64,000 nt of DNA from Variovorax sp. PBS-H4 (GTDB lineage Bacteria; Pseudomonadota; Gammaproteobacteria; Burkholderiales; Burkholderiaceae_C), in the NCBI RefSeq assembly GCF_901827205.1, contig NZ_LR594675.1, positions 186,001-250,000 on the forward strand, given 5' to 3'. The notes beneath the pieces were generated by a model, which was not told the DNA's origin, searched no databases, and saw only the letters and a list, made by a program, of their open reading frames with translations. Position 1 is the first letter of the stretch, and every line of letters begins with the position of its first letter. Made by a program: the position numbers and the translations under genes. Shown piece after piece: positions 25,046 to 33,637 of this stretch.

Positions 25046-26203
25046 CTACAGCAGAGATAGTTGGGTCAGGCTGCTGGGTCTGGTTTTGCTGGCCATGGCT
25101 TCTGCGACCGTGTATCCAGCCGCGACAAGTTTGATGTCCTGCTCTGTTGCAGCCAGCACCCGCGTGCCCTCGGATGAAGGCTCTAGGCGCAGCACTTCGC
25201 GTGGGTCGATGCTCTTGTGCTCCAAGATCGCGCTGCTGTGGGTGGTAATGAGGATCTGTCGCCGATGCTTGGCCAGACGCTGCATTTCCCAGAGCAGCGG
25301 CGGGATCTCCCTGACAACAGCCTCATTAAGGGACAGCTCCGGCTCTTCTAGCAAGAGGAGTGAATCACCCTCGAGGAGGCTCCACATAATTCCAAGTAGC
25401 CTGAGAGTGCCGTCAGAAAATTGATCCTCGCGCTGCCAGCCTGCTTCTGGACGCCAATGTTCGTACAGTGCGCCGAGATGAGGGCTTCCTGTAATGGCAT
25501 CGCGTTCGAATCGGAGATTGCGCATGTTGGGAACACACGCTCTGAGCGCCGCTTCTATCTTGCGCAGGCGAGCGTCGCGGGTACGGTCGGTCGTCTTCGC
25601 GATCCGCTCTAAGAACGACTGACCAAACGGATCACCTTCAAGTTGACCCGTGGCGCCGAGCTCCACATGCTTGAGAAGCTGCGGCACTAGATGAAGATAG
25701 GTGAGGGTGCCAAAGAACTGCGAAATCTCACGAAAGTCCTTGTTAGCAACGACCTGCTCCAAGCTCGTCTCTGTCAATCGCTCTTTGTCCTCCTCGTCCT
25801 TTCGATCTGGCCGCTCCAGCAAAACTCGCTTTCGAGCAAGGTCCTCGACTTTCTCTTTGCTTATGACCACGCGTTGCTTGCCCTTACCCTCGCTCCGAAA
25901 CGCCAGTTCGTAGCGCCAGATGGGTGGTTCGTCCGGACGCTCTGCCAACTCGACCGTAATGCCAACTTCCGGGTCCCGTCTAGCAAGAAGGCAGCGCAGC
26001 TTGGTCAAGCCACCTCGGGTCTCAACCGCTCGCTGAAGACCTCCTCCCTTGGACTTCGCGACGTCTCGGAGAAACCTCAAGACGTCAAGCAAGTTTGATT
26101 TGCCGGCGGCATTGGGGCCGATCACGAATACTCGCTCGCGCAGCGAAACATCAACCTGCTTGAAGTTGCGCCAGTTTTTTAGCTTGAGTCTTGTAATCAA
26201 CAT
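25046..26203 (-). CDS. AAA (AAA15/AAA21, OLD-like) ATPase
   Basis: 385 residues. SMC/ABC-like ATPase starting LITRLKLKNWRNFKQVDVSL with Walker A GPNAAGKSN at 29-37, signature SDGTLR at 263-268, Walker B LLLLEEPE at 282-289 and H-loop ITTHSS at 319-324. The middle (about 60-250) is a charged insert. No TOPRIM domain is fused at the C-terminus; instead the next gene supplies one, unlike GajA of Gabija. Codon use is more AT-rich than in neighbours, a sign of transfer. Likely the sensor/motor half of a two-gene defence module. Confidence 0.85.
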   Translation of the reverse strand: MLITRLKLKNWRNFKQVDVSLRERVFVIGPNAAGKSNLLDVLRFLRDVAKSKGGGLQRAVETRGGLTKLRCLLARRDPEVGITVELAERPDEPPIWRYELAFRSEGKGKQRVVISKEKVEDLARKRVLLERPDRKDEEDKERLTETSLEQVVANKDFREISQFFGTLTYLHLVPQLLKHVELGATGQLEGDPFGQSFLERIAKTTDRTRDARLRKIEAALRACVPNMRNLRFERDAITGSPHLGALYEHWRPEAGWQREDQFSDGTLRLLGIMWSLLEGDSLLLLEEPELSLNEAVVREIPPLLWEMQRLAKHRRQILITTHSSAILEHKSIDPREVLRLEPSSEGTRVLAATEQDIKLVAAGYTVAEAMASKTRPSSLTQLSLL

Positions 26204-26356
26204 CTTGGTCGTTTCTTGTTCGCGTACCGCACACGGGATTGGCGCCGCGGCTCATCGAAGCGCCGTCGAATCTATCACCTCATCTGTCTGTGCCATGAGA
26301 GGCCTGTCAGCGCAATCCCGATGGTTTGCAACATTGAGAGTCGCTAGGCTGAATGC

Positions 26357-28390
26357 ATGCCAGCCCCTTACGTTCCCCAGATCCGCCTTTACCAGGACTG
26401 GCTGCGCGAGCAGCGCGGCCTGGCCTTCGAGTCCTACGACGCGCTCTGGCGCTGGTCGGTCACCGACCTCGAGGCCTTCTGGCGCAGCGTCTGGGATTGG
26501 AGCGGCGTCCGTTCGCCGGCACCGCCGACGGTCACGCTGGCCGATGCGCGAATGCCGGGCGCGCGCTGGTTCCCGGGCACGCAGGTCAACTATGCGCACG
26601 AGGTGCTGCGCCACGTCGATGCGGCGCATGCGGCCGGCATGCCCGCGATCGTCAGCGAAAACGAGCTCGGCGAGGTGCGCGAGATGTCCTGGCCCGAGCT
26701 GCGCCGGCAGATTGCGTCCTGCGCGCTCGCGCTGCGGGCGCTGGGCGTGCGGCGTGGCGACCGTGTGGCGGCCTACCTGCCCAACGTGCCCGAGACGATG
26801 GTGGCCTTCCTCGCCTGCTCGAGCCTCGGCGCGGTGTGGAGCGTGTGCGCGCCCGACATGGGAACGGCCGCGGTGGTCGACCGGTTTCACCAGATCGAGC
26901 CGAAGCTGCTGATCGCCGCCGACGGCGTCCATTACGGAGGCAAATCGCTGGACCGCGGCGCCGTGGTGCAGGAACTGCGGTCCGCACTGCCCAGCGTCGA
27001 GAAGCTGCTGCTGCTGCGCACGCCCTTTGCGGCGCAGCAGCTTGCCGCCGAGGCCGAATGGACAGACGTCGTCTCGCGCGACGACGCCGAAACCGCTGCC
27101 TTCGAACCCGAATGGCTGCCCTTCGACCACCCGATCTGGATCGTCTATTCCAGCGGCACGACCGGCCTGCCCAAGCCCATCGTGCATGGGCAGGGCGGCA
27201 TCCTGCTCACGATGTACGCCTGCGGCCTGCACCACGACCTGGGCGCGAGCTACAGCGCCAACAACTTAGGCGAGCGCTACCACTGGTACAGCTCGACCGG
27301 CTGGGTCATGTGGAACTCGCAGCTGTCGGGCCTGGCGTTTGGGGTGACCTGCTGCATCTACGACGGCAATCCTTCGGGCAGCAAGGAGAAGCCCGACTGG
27401 GGCGTGCTGTGGCGCTTCGCGGCGCGGCACAAGGTCACTTTTCTCGGCGCGGGCGCGGCCTACTTCGCGAACTGCATGAAGGCTGGCGTCGAGGCGAAGG
27501 CATGCGGCGATCTCTCGGGCGTGCGCGCGCTCGGCAGCACCGGATCGCCGCTCTCCGAGGAGGTGCAGCGCTGGGGCACGGCGCAGTTGCTCGCAGCCGG
27601 CGCGCCCGAGGTGTGGTGGTACAACATTTCCGGAGGCACCGACTTCTGCGGCGCCTTCGTCGGCGGCAACCGCGAACTGCCCGAGGTGCCGGGACAGATG
27701 CAGTGCCGCTTCCTCGGCGCCGCGGTCGAGGCCTGGAACGAGCAGGGGGAGCCAGTGATTGGCGAAGTCGGCGAACTCGTGTGCACGAAGCCGATCCCGG
27801 CCATGCCGCTGTGCTTCTGGGGCGACGAGGGCAACGCGCGCTACCTGTCGAGCTACTTCGACACTTATCCGGGCGTGTGGCGCCACGGCGACTGGCTCAA
27901 GATCGGCGAGGACGGAGGCTGCATCATCTACGGCCGCAGCGACGCCACCATCAACCGCCAGGGCCTGCGCATGGGCACCAGCGAGATCTACAGCGCCGTC
28001 GAAGGCCTGCCCGAAGTGCTCGACTCGATGGTGGTCGACCTGGAGTACCTGGGGCGCGAGAGCTACATGCCGTTGTTCGTGGTGCTGCGGCCGGGCCTGG
28101 CGCTCGACGCGACGATGCGCGCGAAGATCAACGACGCGATCAAGACCCGGCTCTCGCCGCGTTTCGTGCCCAGCGACATCTTCCAGGTCGCGGAGATCCC
28201 GCGCACGCTCTCGGGCAAGAAGCAGGAGCTGCCGATCAAGAAGCTGCTGTTGGGCCAGCCGATCGAGAAAGTGGTGAACCGCGAGGCCATGGCCAACCCG
28301 GGCAGCCTGGGTTGGTACGTGGACTTCGCCGCGCATCGGGCGCAGGCGCAGGCGCCGGGCGGGGAGGCGTTGCCGCAGCGCAGTACCTGA
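26357..28390 (+). CDS. Acetoacetate--CoA ligase (acetoacetyl-CoA synthetase)
   Basis: 677 residues, the length of bacterial acetoacetyl-CoA synthetases. Opening RLYQDWLREQRGLAFESYDA and the WFPGTQVNYAHEVLRH block are typical; the adenylation loop is IVYSSGTTGLPKPIVHG, and RTLSGKKQELPIKKLLLG holds the C-terminal catalytic lysine. It activates acetoacetate in the cytosol with ATP and CoA, linking ketone-body or polyhydroxybutyrate breakdown to central metabolism. Monocistronic here. Confidence 0.92.
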   Translation: MPAPYVPQIRLYQDWLREQRGLAFESYDALWRWSVTDLEAFWRSVWDWSGVRSPAPPTVTLADARMPGARWFPGTQVNYAHEVLRHVDAAHAAGMPAIVSENELGEVREMSWPELRRQIASCALALRALGVRRGDRVAAYLPNVPETMVAFLACSSLGAVWSVCAPDMGTAAVVDRFHQIEPKLLIAADGVHYGGKSLDRGAVVQELRSALPSVEKLLLLRTPFAAQQLAAEAEWTDVVSRDDAETAAFEPEWLPFDHPIWIVYSSGTTGLPKPIVHGQGGILLTMYACGLHHDLGASYSANNLGERYHWYSSTGWVMWNSQLSGLAFGVTCCIYDGNPSGSKEKPDWGVLWRFAARHKVTFLGAGAAYFANCMKAGVEAKACGDLSGVRALGSTGSPLSEEVQRWGTAQLLAAGAPEVWWYNISGGTDFCGAFVGGNRELPEVPGQMQCRFLGAAVEAWNEQGEPVIGEVGELVCTKPIPAMPLCFWGDEGNARYLSSYFDTYPGVWRHGDWLKIGEDGGCIIYGRSDATINRQGLRMGTSEIYSAVEGLPEVLDSMVVDLEYLGRESYMPLFVVLRPGLALDATMRAKINDAIKTRLSPRFVPSDIFQVAEIPRTLSGKKQELPIKKLLLGQPIEKVVNREAMANPGSLGWYVDFAAHRAQAQAPGGEALPQRST

Positions 28391-28522
28391 CGGCCGTGCT
28401 TGCCAAGGCGCGCGCCTAGGTTCAACCCCTATCGCGGCGCCGCCCGCTCATGTCCGCACCCCCTCGGAGCTGCCATGGTTGGCGGCCACCCGGTCGGCCC
28501 GCGGCTGGGCGACGAGGAAGCG

Positions 28523-28924
28523 TTACAGCCAGGTGCCGCTGCCCGGCATCTGGATCGTCGTGGCGGGATCGCCGCCGCCGACCAGTGCACCGAAGACGAT
28601 GCTCAGCAGCGAAACGAAGAGGCTGGCGAACAAGGCGGTCCAGAAGCCGCGGACCTTGAAGCCCTTCACCAGCGCCGCCACCAGCAGCAGCATCAGCGCG
28701 TTGATCACGAGCAGGAACAGGCCGAAGGTCAGCAGGGTCAGCGGGAGCGTGAGCAGGATCAGGATCGGCTTGACGATCGCATTGGCAAAGCCGAGCAGCA
28801 GTGCCGAGATCACCAGCGCCGAGGTGCTTTCGAAGCGGATGCCGCTGAAGATGTGGCTGGCTACCCAGAGCGAGACCGCGATGATGGCCCAATGAAGGAG
28901 AAAGGGCGCCAGGGTGCTCAGCAT
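28523..28924 (-). CDS. Phage-holin-4 (PF04020-type) family membrane protein
   Basis: 133 residues with four hydrophobic segments: LLHWAIIAVSLWVASHIF, an ALVISALLLGFANAI segment followed by LILLTLPLTLLTFGLFLLV, and a last segment near ALFASLFVSLLSIVFGAL. The pattern is that of the small chromosomal family named phage holin (YvlD-like), of unknown function and usually not phage-borne. ATG 28924 starts the first membrane segment; the frame further upstream overlaps another gene. Confidence 0.8.
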   Translation of the reverse strand: MLSTLAPFLLHWAIIAVSLWVASHIFSGIRFESTSALVISALLLGFANAIVKPILILLTLPLTLLTFGLFLLVINALMLLLVAALVKGFKVRGFWTALFASLFVSLLSIVFGALVGGGDPATTIQMPGSGTWL

Positions 28925-28934
28925 CGGCTCGGTC

Positions 28935-29531
28935 TCAGCGCTCGTTCTCACCGGTGCCGGTACGCGGCGCCGCGCCGGGAATGAAGCGTCGCACCCACGC
29001 GCCCAGGCTCGGGCGCCGCGTGTCCTCGGCGGCCGCAGGGCGCCTGCCGTAGTAGGTGTCGCGCTCATGCTGGAGAACCGAAACCAACGCTTCGAGGTTC
29101 GCGGGGTTGTACTCCCACAGGCCGCTGACGATGAAGTGGCCCATGTGCTCGGCATTGGGCTTGGGCACGATCACGATGTTGTTGGCACCCAGGCTCTGCA
29201 GGAAGGCCGAGCGGGCACCGGCGAGCCGCATGCCGTCGCCGTAGCCCTCGACCTGGCGGCTCAGCGACAGGCTGATGGCCTGCACCGAAGTGAAGTTCTC
29301 GGCGATGAAGTAGACCATTTCCACCAGGGCAAGCTTGCTGATCTCGAGCTTCTGCTGCGTGACCGTGGCGCTTGGCGAGAAATGCTCGATGTGGACCTCG
29401 GTGCCTTCGCGGTTGACCGGGACGGGGTCGAGGGTCGCGATGTGAAGCGTACCGTCGTACAAGTACATCGGTTCGCCCAGCACATAGGAGCTTGAATGGG
29501 GCCCGGTGATTCGCAGTTTCGCTCTGGTCAT
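28935..29531 (-). CDS. Protein of unknown function
   Basis: 198 residues from ATG 29531; an upstream ATG at 29729 gives a 264-residue version but the extra segment looks noncoding. Soluble, no signal. It has a block SKLALVEMVYFIAENFTSVQ and a block GARSAFLQSLGANNIVIVPK followed by HFIVSGLWEYNPANL, reminiscent of the end of a GNAT fold, but I do not recognise a family. It is divergent from another unknown gene at 30010 across an AT-rich 478-bp gap and 10 bp before the holin-like gene. Confidence 0.65.
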   Translation of the reverse strand: MTRAKLRITGPHSSSYVLGEPMYLYDGTLHIATLDPVPVNREGTEVHIEHFSPSATVTQQKLEISKLALVEMVYFIAENFTSVQAISLSLSRQVEGYGDGMRLAGARSAFLQSLGANNIVIVPKPNAEHMGHFIVSGLWEYNPANLEALVSVLQHERDTYYGRRPAAAEDTRRPSLGAWVRRFIPGAAPRTGTGENER

Positions 29532-30009
29532 GTTTCCCTTGAGTGCCCCACTGTAGATCGGCGCGCAGCTTTGCAGGCGCACTGTTTCAACGATTTCGTC
29601 GATTTCTGCGGGCAATTGCAGATCATGGAGGACTGGTTTGACGGCGTCTTCCGCCAAAAGACCTATGGCGCGTGCAGGTTCCCGTGTGACTTTGCGTGTT
29701 GCAAAAAAAGCAGCCGGTACTGTCCGCATGGAGTCCGGAACGGGGCTGAGCGATCCGAGCAGTGCAAACCCCTTTGCGAACGCGGAACGCGCACGAAAGC
29801 ATTACCATGATTTTGTCGGTCGCTGAAATGTGATTACTTAACGTAACACTTTGTACTGTTTAACCCACTAATTTTTGGACGAGCGTCACATACAACTTGC
29901 ATCACAGCTTCGCAAGTGGAGTAATGCGCAATCTGTAGTCGGATTCTCCTTCCCACAACGGGCCGGGAGGAAGCCGCAGCCGCCACTGCCCTCACTTCAA
30001 GGACCCGTC
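29532..30009. promoter_or_regulatory. Long AT-rich divergent regulatory region
   Basis: 478 bp between two divergent unknown genes. The stretch 29815-29900 is strikingly AT-rich for this genome (runs such as TGATTACTTAACGTAACAC and CACTAATTTTTGG) and probably contains promoters. A small TTAC-N5-GTAA dyad lies at about 29834-29846. I could not place a sigma-70 promoter with correct spacing. No coding gene was recognised. Confidence 0.4.
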
Positions 30010-30822
30010 ATGCAACTCTCGGAGATCAAGGAATACCAGGATCAACTCGTTCAGCAGCTGGAAGAATCCGGGCTGAATGTCAGTTTTGGCGACGATCTGT
30101 CGGTACTCCTGAAGACCTACGAAGCTGCGACAGGCACCGGCTACGTGCAACTGCCCTTCGTGCTGGACGATCCGAAGGACGCCAACCCGTACAACTTCTG
30201 GGTCTGCTTCGACGACGGCACCGCACCTGTGGCCCTGAGCGGCTTCCGGACCATGCAGAACGACTCCGCGATTCGCCGGGTTGGGGAAGCCTACAACCAG
30301 GGGGCGCTCTACCGCTGCAAGCAGAAGGAGGGCTGGCTGCCTGACACGGGTCCGAAGCTCAACGCCCATGCGCTCTTCGGCTATATCGGGGCCGGTTGGG
30401 TGCATCCTCGCTACCGCGGCCACAACCTCGCCGGCTTCATTGCACGCATCACCCAGGCCGAGGCCCTGTTGCGTACCGGCGGTACCCTGGCCATGTCTAC
30501 CGCCATGACGGCCGAGGCGCTCTATCTTTCCGGCATGAACCTGCGGGCCAGCGGCCTGCATCACCTGCATGTCGAACTGGTGCTGGATGGCTACCTCGGG
30601 ATCGCGGAGCACGACATGCGCCTGTATCTTTCGCACAGCACCGGGCCCGAGTTGATGCGTTTCTACGAATGCGAGCTCGCCATGCTGCGCAACGACGAGA
30701 CCATTCCATGGCTTCATGGGCATGACAAGGTCCACGCCGCGGCCGTCCTGGCCGGAACCGAGCAACTTTCCGTGCTGGCCGACGAGGCACCGATCAGTTC
30801 GCTGGCCGGTCTGACGGCCTGA
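30010..30822 (+). CDS. Protein of unknown function with GNAT-like core
   Basis: 270 residues from ATG 30010 (the open frame begins at 29875 without support). The segment GAGWVHPRYRGHNLAGFIARI resembles the acetyl-CoA loop of GNAT proteins, followed by TAEALYLSGMNLRASGLHHL. The N-terminal helix QLSEIKEYQDQLVQQLEESG is charged. No signal peptide. Divergent from the unknown gene at 28935-29531, whose C-terminal part also looks GNAT-like, so both may act in one process, perhaps signalling or small-molecule acylation (weak inference). Confidence 0.65.
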   Translation: MQLSEIKEYQDQLVQQLEESGLNVSFGDDLSVLLKTYEAATGTGYVQLPFVLDDPKDANPYNFWVCFDDGTAPVALSGFRTMQNDSAIRRVGEAYNQGALYRCKQKEGWLPDTGPKLNAHALFGYIGAGWVHPRYRGHNLAGFIARITQAEALLRTGGTLAMSTAMTAEALYLSGMNLRASGLHHLHVELVLDGYLGIAEHDMRLYLSHSTGPELMRFYECELAMLRNDETIPWLHGHDKVHAAAVLAGTEQLSVLADEAPISSLAGLTA

Positions 30823-30885
30823 TCTTCTTCGCCTGGCCGGGCAAGGGCGCGGGATCTGCCCACCTGGCCCTGCGAGGGCCGAGCC

Positions 30886-31701
30886 TCAACCCGCCATGTG
30901 ACGGCGGTGGCCCACCTCGAAGTCGTTGCGGCCGCTGCGGTCCACGCCCCTGAGCAGCCACAGCGGCCGTTCCGCGAAGTTCACGGCGACGCCCGTCTTG
31001 CCGTCGGCGGGCCGCAGGTCGCGCTCGAAGACCGAGGTGGACGGCATGTAGCGCAGCGCAACGCCGGTGCGCCGCTGGTTCGAAGTGTTGGCGCGGGCGC
31101 CGTGGATCATGTAGACGTCGTGCAGCGACATCTGGCCGGGTTGCAGTTCCAGGTCCACGGCCTCGCCCTCGTCGAAGCTGCCGGCCGCCATGCGCTGGTT
31201 CAGCGTGAGGTCATCACGATCCTCGTGAAGGTGCGGATGCAGCACGCCGCCCTGGTGCGAGCGCGGGATGACGCGCAGGCAGCCGTTGGCGCGCGTCGAC
31301 GGCTCCAGCGCCACCCACACCGTGCAATTGGCCAGCGGCCGGATCGGCCAGTAGTGGCCGTCCTGGTGCCAAGGAGTCTCGAAGCCTTCGCTGGCCGGCT
31401 TGCAGAAGACGTGGCAGCCCCAGAGGATCACGTCTTCACCGACAACCCCCGAAACCAACTCGACGATTTCCGGGTCCATGGCGAGCTCGAGGAACTGCCG
31501 GCTGCCGCGCACGCCCTCGCCGTTGTCGCCCTCTATATGCGCCGACACCAGCTTTTCAGGCCGCACGCCAGGGTTGCGCCGGATCAGCTCGCCCAGCGCG
31601 TCCTGCATCTGCGCCACGCGGCGGGCCTCCAGGCGGAACTCGGGGATGACCCAGCCCTCGCGCTTGTACTGGTCGATCTCGCCGGGGGAAAGTCGGGCCA
31701 T
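30886..31701 (-). CDS. Phytanoyl-CoA dioxygenase (PhyH) family Fe(II)/2-oxoglutarate oxygenase
   Basis: 271 residues from ATG 31701. The facial triad is visible: H and D in PWHQDGHYW and the distal H in MIHGARANTS, with a following arginine for 2-oxoglutarate near QRRTGVALRY. It hydroxylates a small organic substrate; the subtype is not clear. It lies 71 bp after the ETHE1-rhodanese gene on the same strand. Confidence 0.88.
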   Translation of the reverse strand: MARLSPGEIDQYKREGWVIPEFRLEARRVAQMQDALGELIRRNPGVRPEKLVSAHIEGDNGEGVRGSRQFLELAMDPEIVELVSGVVGEDVILWGCHVFCKPASEGFETPWHQDGHYWPIRPLANCTVWVALEPSTRANGCLRVIPRSHQGGVLHPHLHEDRDDLTLNQRMAAGSFDEGEAVDLELQPGQMSLHDVYMIHGARANTSNQRRTGVALRYMPSTSVFERDLRPADGKTGVAVNFAERPLWLLRGVDRSGRNDFEVGHRRHMAG

Positions 31702-31772
31702 GTCCGTTGTCTCCGGTTGTCCGTGGGGTGTCCGCGAGGCCGTGCGCGTCCACCGGTCGGGGGTGTTCGGGG

Positions 31773-32813
31773 CTAGGCTTCCTTGCCCGCCTTGAGCGGA
31801 TAGCCCGCCTCGCGCCAGGCCTTCATGCCGCCATCGAGCGCCACCGCATGTTGGAAGCCCATGTTGCGCAGTGTGGCCGCGGCGAGCGTCGAGATGTATC
31901 CGAGTTCGCAGCAACTGAGGATGCGCCGAGTGGGATCGGGCAGATCCTGGTTGACGCGCAGCTCCAACTGGCCGCGCGGGAGCAGCCGTGCGCCCGGCAC
32001 ATGGCCGGCCTCGTAGGCCTCGCGCTCGCGCACGTCGAGCACGATGAGGTCGTCCTCGCCTGCCTCCACGCGCGCCCTGAGCTCGGCCAGGGACATGAAG
32101 GGCACCGTCGCGGCGGCTTCGGCCAACAGCCGCGCCACCGTCTTGCCGCCGCTCATGTTGGTGCGCAGCGCCTCGGTCACGTGGGTGGGCATCGTGAGGT
32201 TCAGGCTCCTCATCATCTCCACGAATTCAGTGCGCTCGCGCTTCTGCAGCCGCGGATTGCTGGCCAACTCCTCGCCGATGGTCGAGTGGGTCCGTCCCTT
32301 GTAGTCGTGTGCGGGGCAGACCTTGAGCGCCGGGTCCAGCCGCAGCACGCGGTTGAACAGGCTGTCGTAGAGCGCCTCGGGGTCGCCGCTGGGCAGGTCG
32401 GTGCGCCCGGTGGCGCCTATCAGCAGCGTGTCGCCCGTGAAGAGCCGGTCTTCCACCTGCAGGCACATCGAGTCGGCCGTGTGGCCGGGTGTGTGCAGCA
32501 CCGAGAGCCTGAGCTTGCCCAGCACCAGCATTTCGCCATCGGCGAGCCGCAGTTCGACGAAGGGCGCAGGGCTGGCGCGGTGCATCACCACGGGCACCTC
32601 GAGCTGCCGCGCGAGCTCGCGCGTGGCCGAGAAATGGTCGGCGTGCGTGTGGGTGTCGATCAGGTAGCGGATGCGCACGCCGTGGCGCGCAGCCAAGCCG
32701 AGGTAGTGGTCGATCTGGCTCAGCTCCGGATCGATCAGTGCGGCGGCGCAGCTCTGGTCGCAGCCGACCAGGTAAGACTGGCAGCCGCCGGTGGCGACCT
32801 GCTCGAAGACCAT
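31773..32813 (-). CDS. ETHE1-type metallo-beta-lactamase-fold persulfide dioxygenase fused to rhodanese
   Basis: 346 residues. The MBL part (1-235) has the metal motif HTHADH at 55-60, H107 to H111 region (LHTPGHTAD), GDTLLIG and CPAHDYKGRT as in ETHE1/Blh persulfide dioxygenases. A rhodanese domain follows (about 240-342) with DVREREAYEAGHVPGARLLP and an active-site loop SCCELGYIS, C302 being the likely catalytic residue while the usual arginine is isoleucine. It oxidises glutathione persulfide to sulfite. Next to a peroxiredoxin gene (14 bp), a thiol and sulfide detoxification unit. Confidence 0.9.
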   Translation of the reverse strand: MVFEQVATGGCQSYLVGCDQSCAAALIDPELSQIDHYLGLAARHGVRIRYLIDTHTHADHFSATRELARQLEVPVVMHRASPAPFVELRLADGEMLVLGKLRLSVLHTPGHTADSMCLQVEDRLFTGDTLLIGATGRTDLPSGDPEALYDSLFNRVLRLDPALKVCPAHDYKGRTHSTIGEELASNPRLQKRERTEFVEMMRSLNLTMPTHVTEALRTNMSGGKTVARLLAEAAATVPFMSLAELRARVEAGEDDLIVLDVREREAYEAGHVPGARLLPRGQLELRVNQDLPDPTRRILSCCELGYISTLAAATLRNMGFQHAVALDGGMKAWREAGYPLKAGKEA

Positions 32814-32827
32814 GCCGCGGCCGAGGT

Positions 32828-33487
32828 TCAGCCGGGCTGCTTGACCACGCGCAGGTAAGGCTTGGGCGACTTCCAGCCTTCGGGGAACAGCTTCTTGGCG
32901 TCGTCGTCGGACACCGAGCCGGCGATGATCACGTCGTCGCCCTGCTTCCAGTTCGCCGGCGTGGCCACCTTGTGCTTGGCGGTCAGCTGGATGGAGTCGA
33001 GCACCCGGAGGATTTCGTCGAAGTTGCGGCCGGTGGTCATCGGGTAGGTGAGCATCAGCTTGATCTTCTTGTCGGGGCCGACGATGAAGACCGAACGCAC
33101 CGTCGCGTTGGTCGCCGCGGTGCGGCCATCGGAGCTCCCCGGCTCCTCGGCCGGCAGCATGTTGTAGAGCTTCGCCACCTGCAGGTCGGTGTCGCCGATC
33201 ATCGGATAGTTCGGGCGTGCACCCTGCGTTTCCTCGATGTCGTCGGACCAGCGGTCATGGGCGTCGACCGGGTCGATGCTCAGGCCGATCAGCTTGGCGT
33301 TGCGCTTGGTGAATTCGGGCTCGATCTTCGCCATGTAGCCCAGCTCGGTGGTGCACACCGGCGTGAAATCCTTGGGGTGCGAGAACAGGACCGCCCATTG
33401 GTCGCCGATCCATTGGTGAAAGTCGATGTCCCCCTTCGTCGTCTTGGCCTTGAAGTTGGGGGCTTCGTCGTTGATGCGCAGTGACAT
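32828..33487 (-). CDS. 1-Cys peroxiredoxin (Prx6 type)
   Basis: 219 residues, Prx6 length. Peroxidatic C45 in DFTPVCTTELG; the C-terminal PANWKQGDDVIIAGSVSDDDA region is typical of Prx6. No obvious second resolving cysteine. It reduces hydroperoxides in the cytosol. First gene of the unit peroxiredoxin, ETHE1-rhodanese, PhyH. ATG 33487 chosen because the family begins SLRINDEAPNF. Confidence 0.92.
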   Translation of the reverse strand: MSLRINDEAPNFKAKTTKGDIDFHQWIGDQWAVLFSHPKDFTPVCTTELGYMAKIEPEFTKRNAKLIGLSIDPVDAHDRWSDDIEETQGARPNYPMIGDTDLQVAKLYNMLPAEEPGSSDGRTAATNATVRSVFIVGPDKKIKLMLTYPMTTGRNFDEILRVLDSIQLTAKHKVATPANWKQGDDVIIAGSVSDDDAKKLFPEGWKSPKPYLRVVKQPG

Positions 33488-33637
33488 GGTCGCTCCTCGA
33501 AAAGAAATGGTGGACGACAAACGTGGGGGACGCCGTCGCGCGGCAAGACCGACAGCATAAGAGACTGTGAGGCCGGATGCCAGCCTTGAAAACGCGAGCG
33601 GCACGGCGCGCCCCATCCGGCCGGGGTGCGCATGCGT

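Noticed and set aside
24440..26203. Gabija (GajA/GajB) assignment for the ATPase pair
   Set aside because: GajA carries its TOPRIM domain within the ATPase protein and GajB is a UvrD-like helicase; here the TOPRIM-like protein is separate and no helicase exists.
26353..28419. Second long plus-strand frame (688 codons) overlapping acetoacetyl-CoA synthetase
   Set aside because: Shifted frame of the same gene with R/A/G-rich translation; the 677-residue frame has all AMP-ligase motifs.
28523..28924. Prophage lysis gene (holin)
   Set aside because: The family name includes holin, but this small four-helix protein is a widespread chromosomal family and no phage genes surround it.
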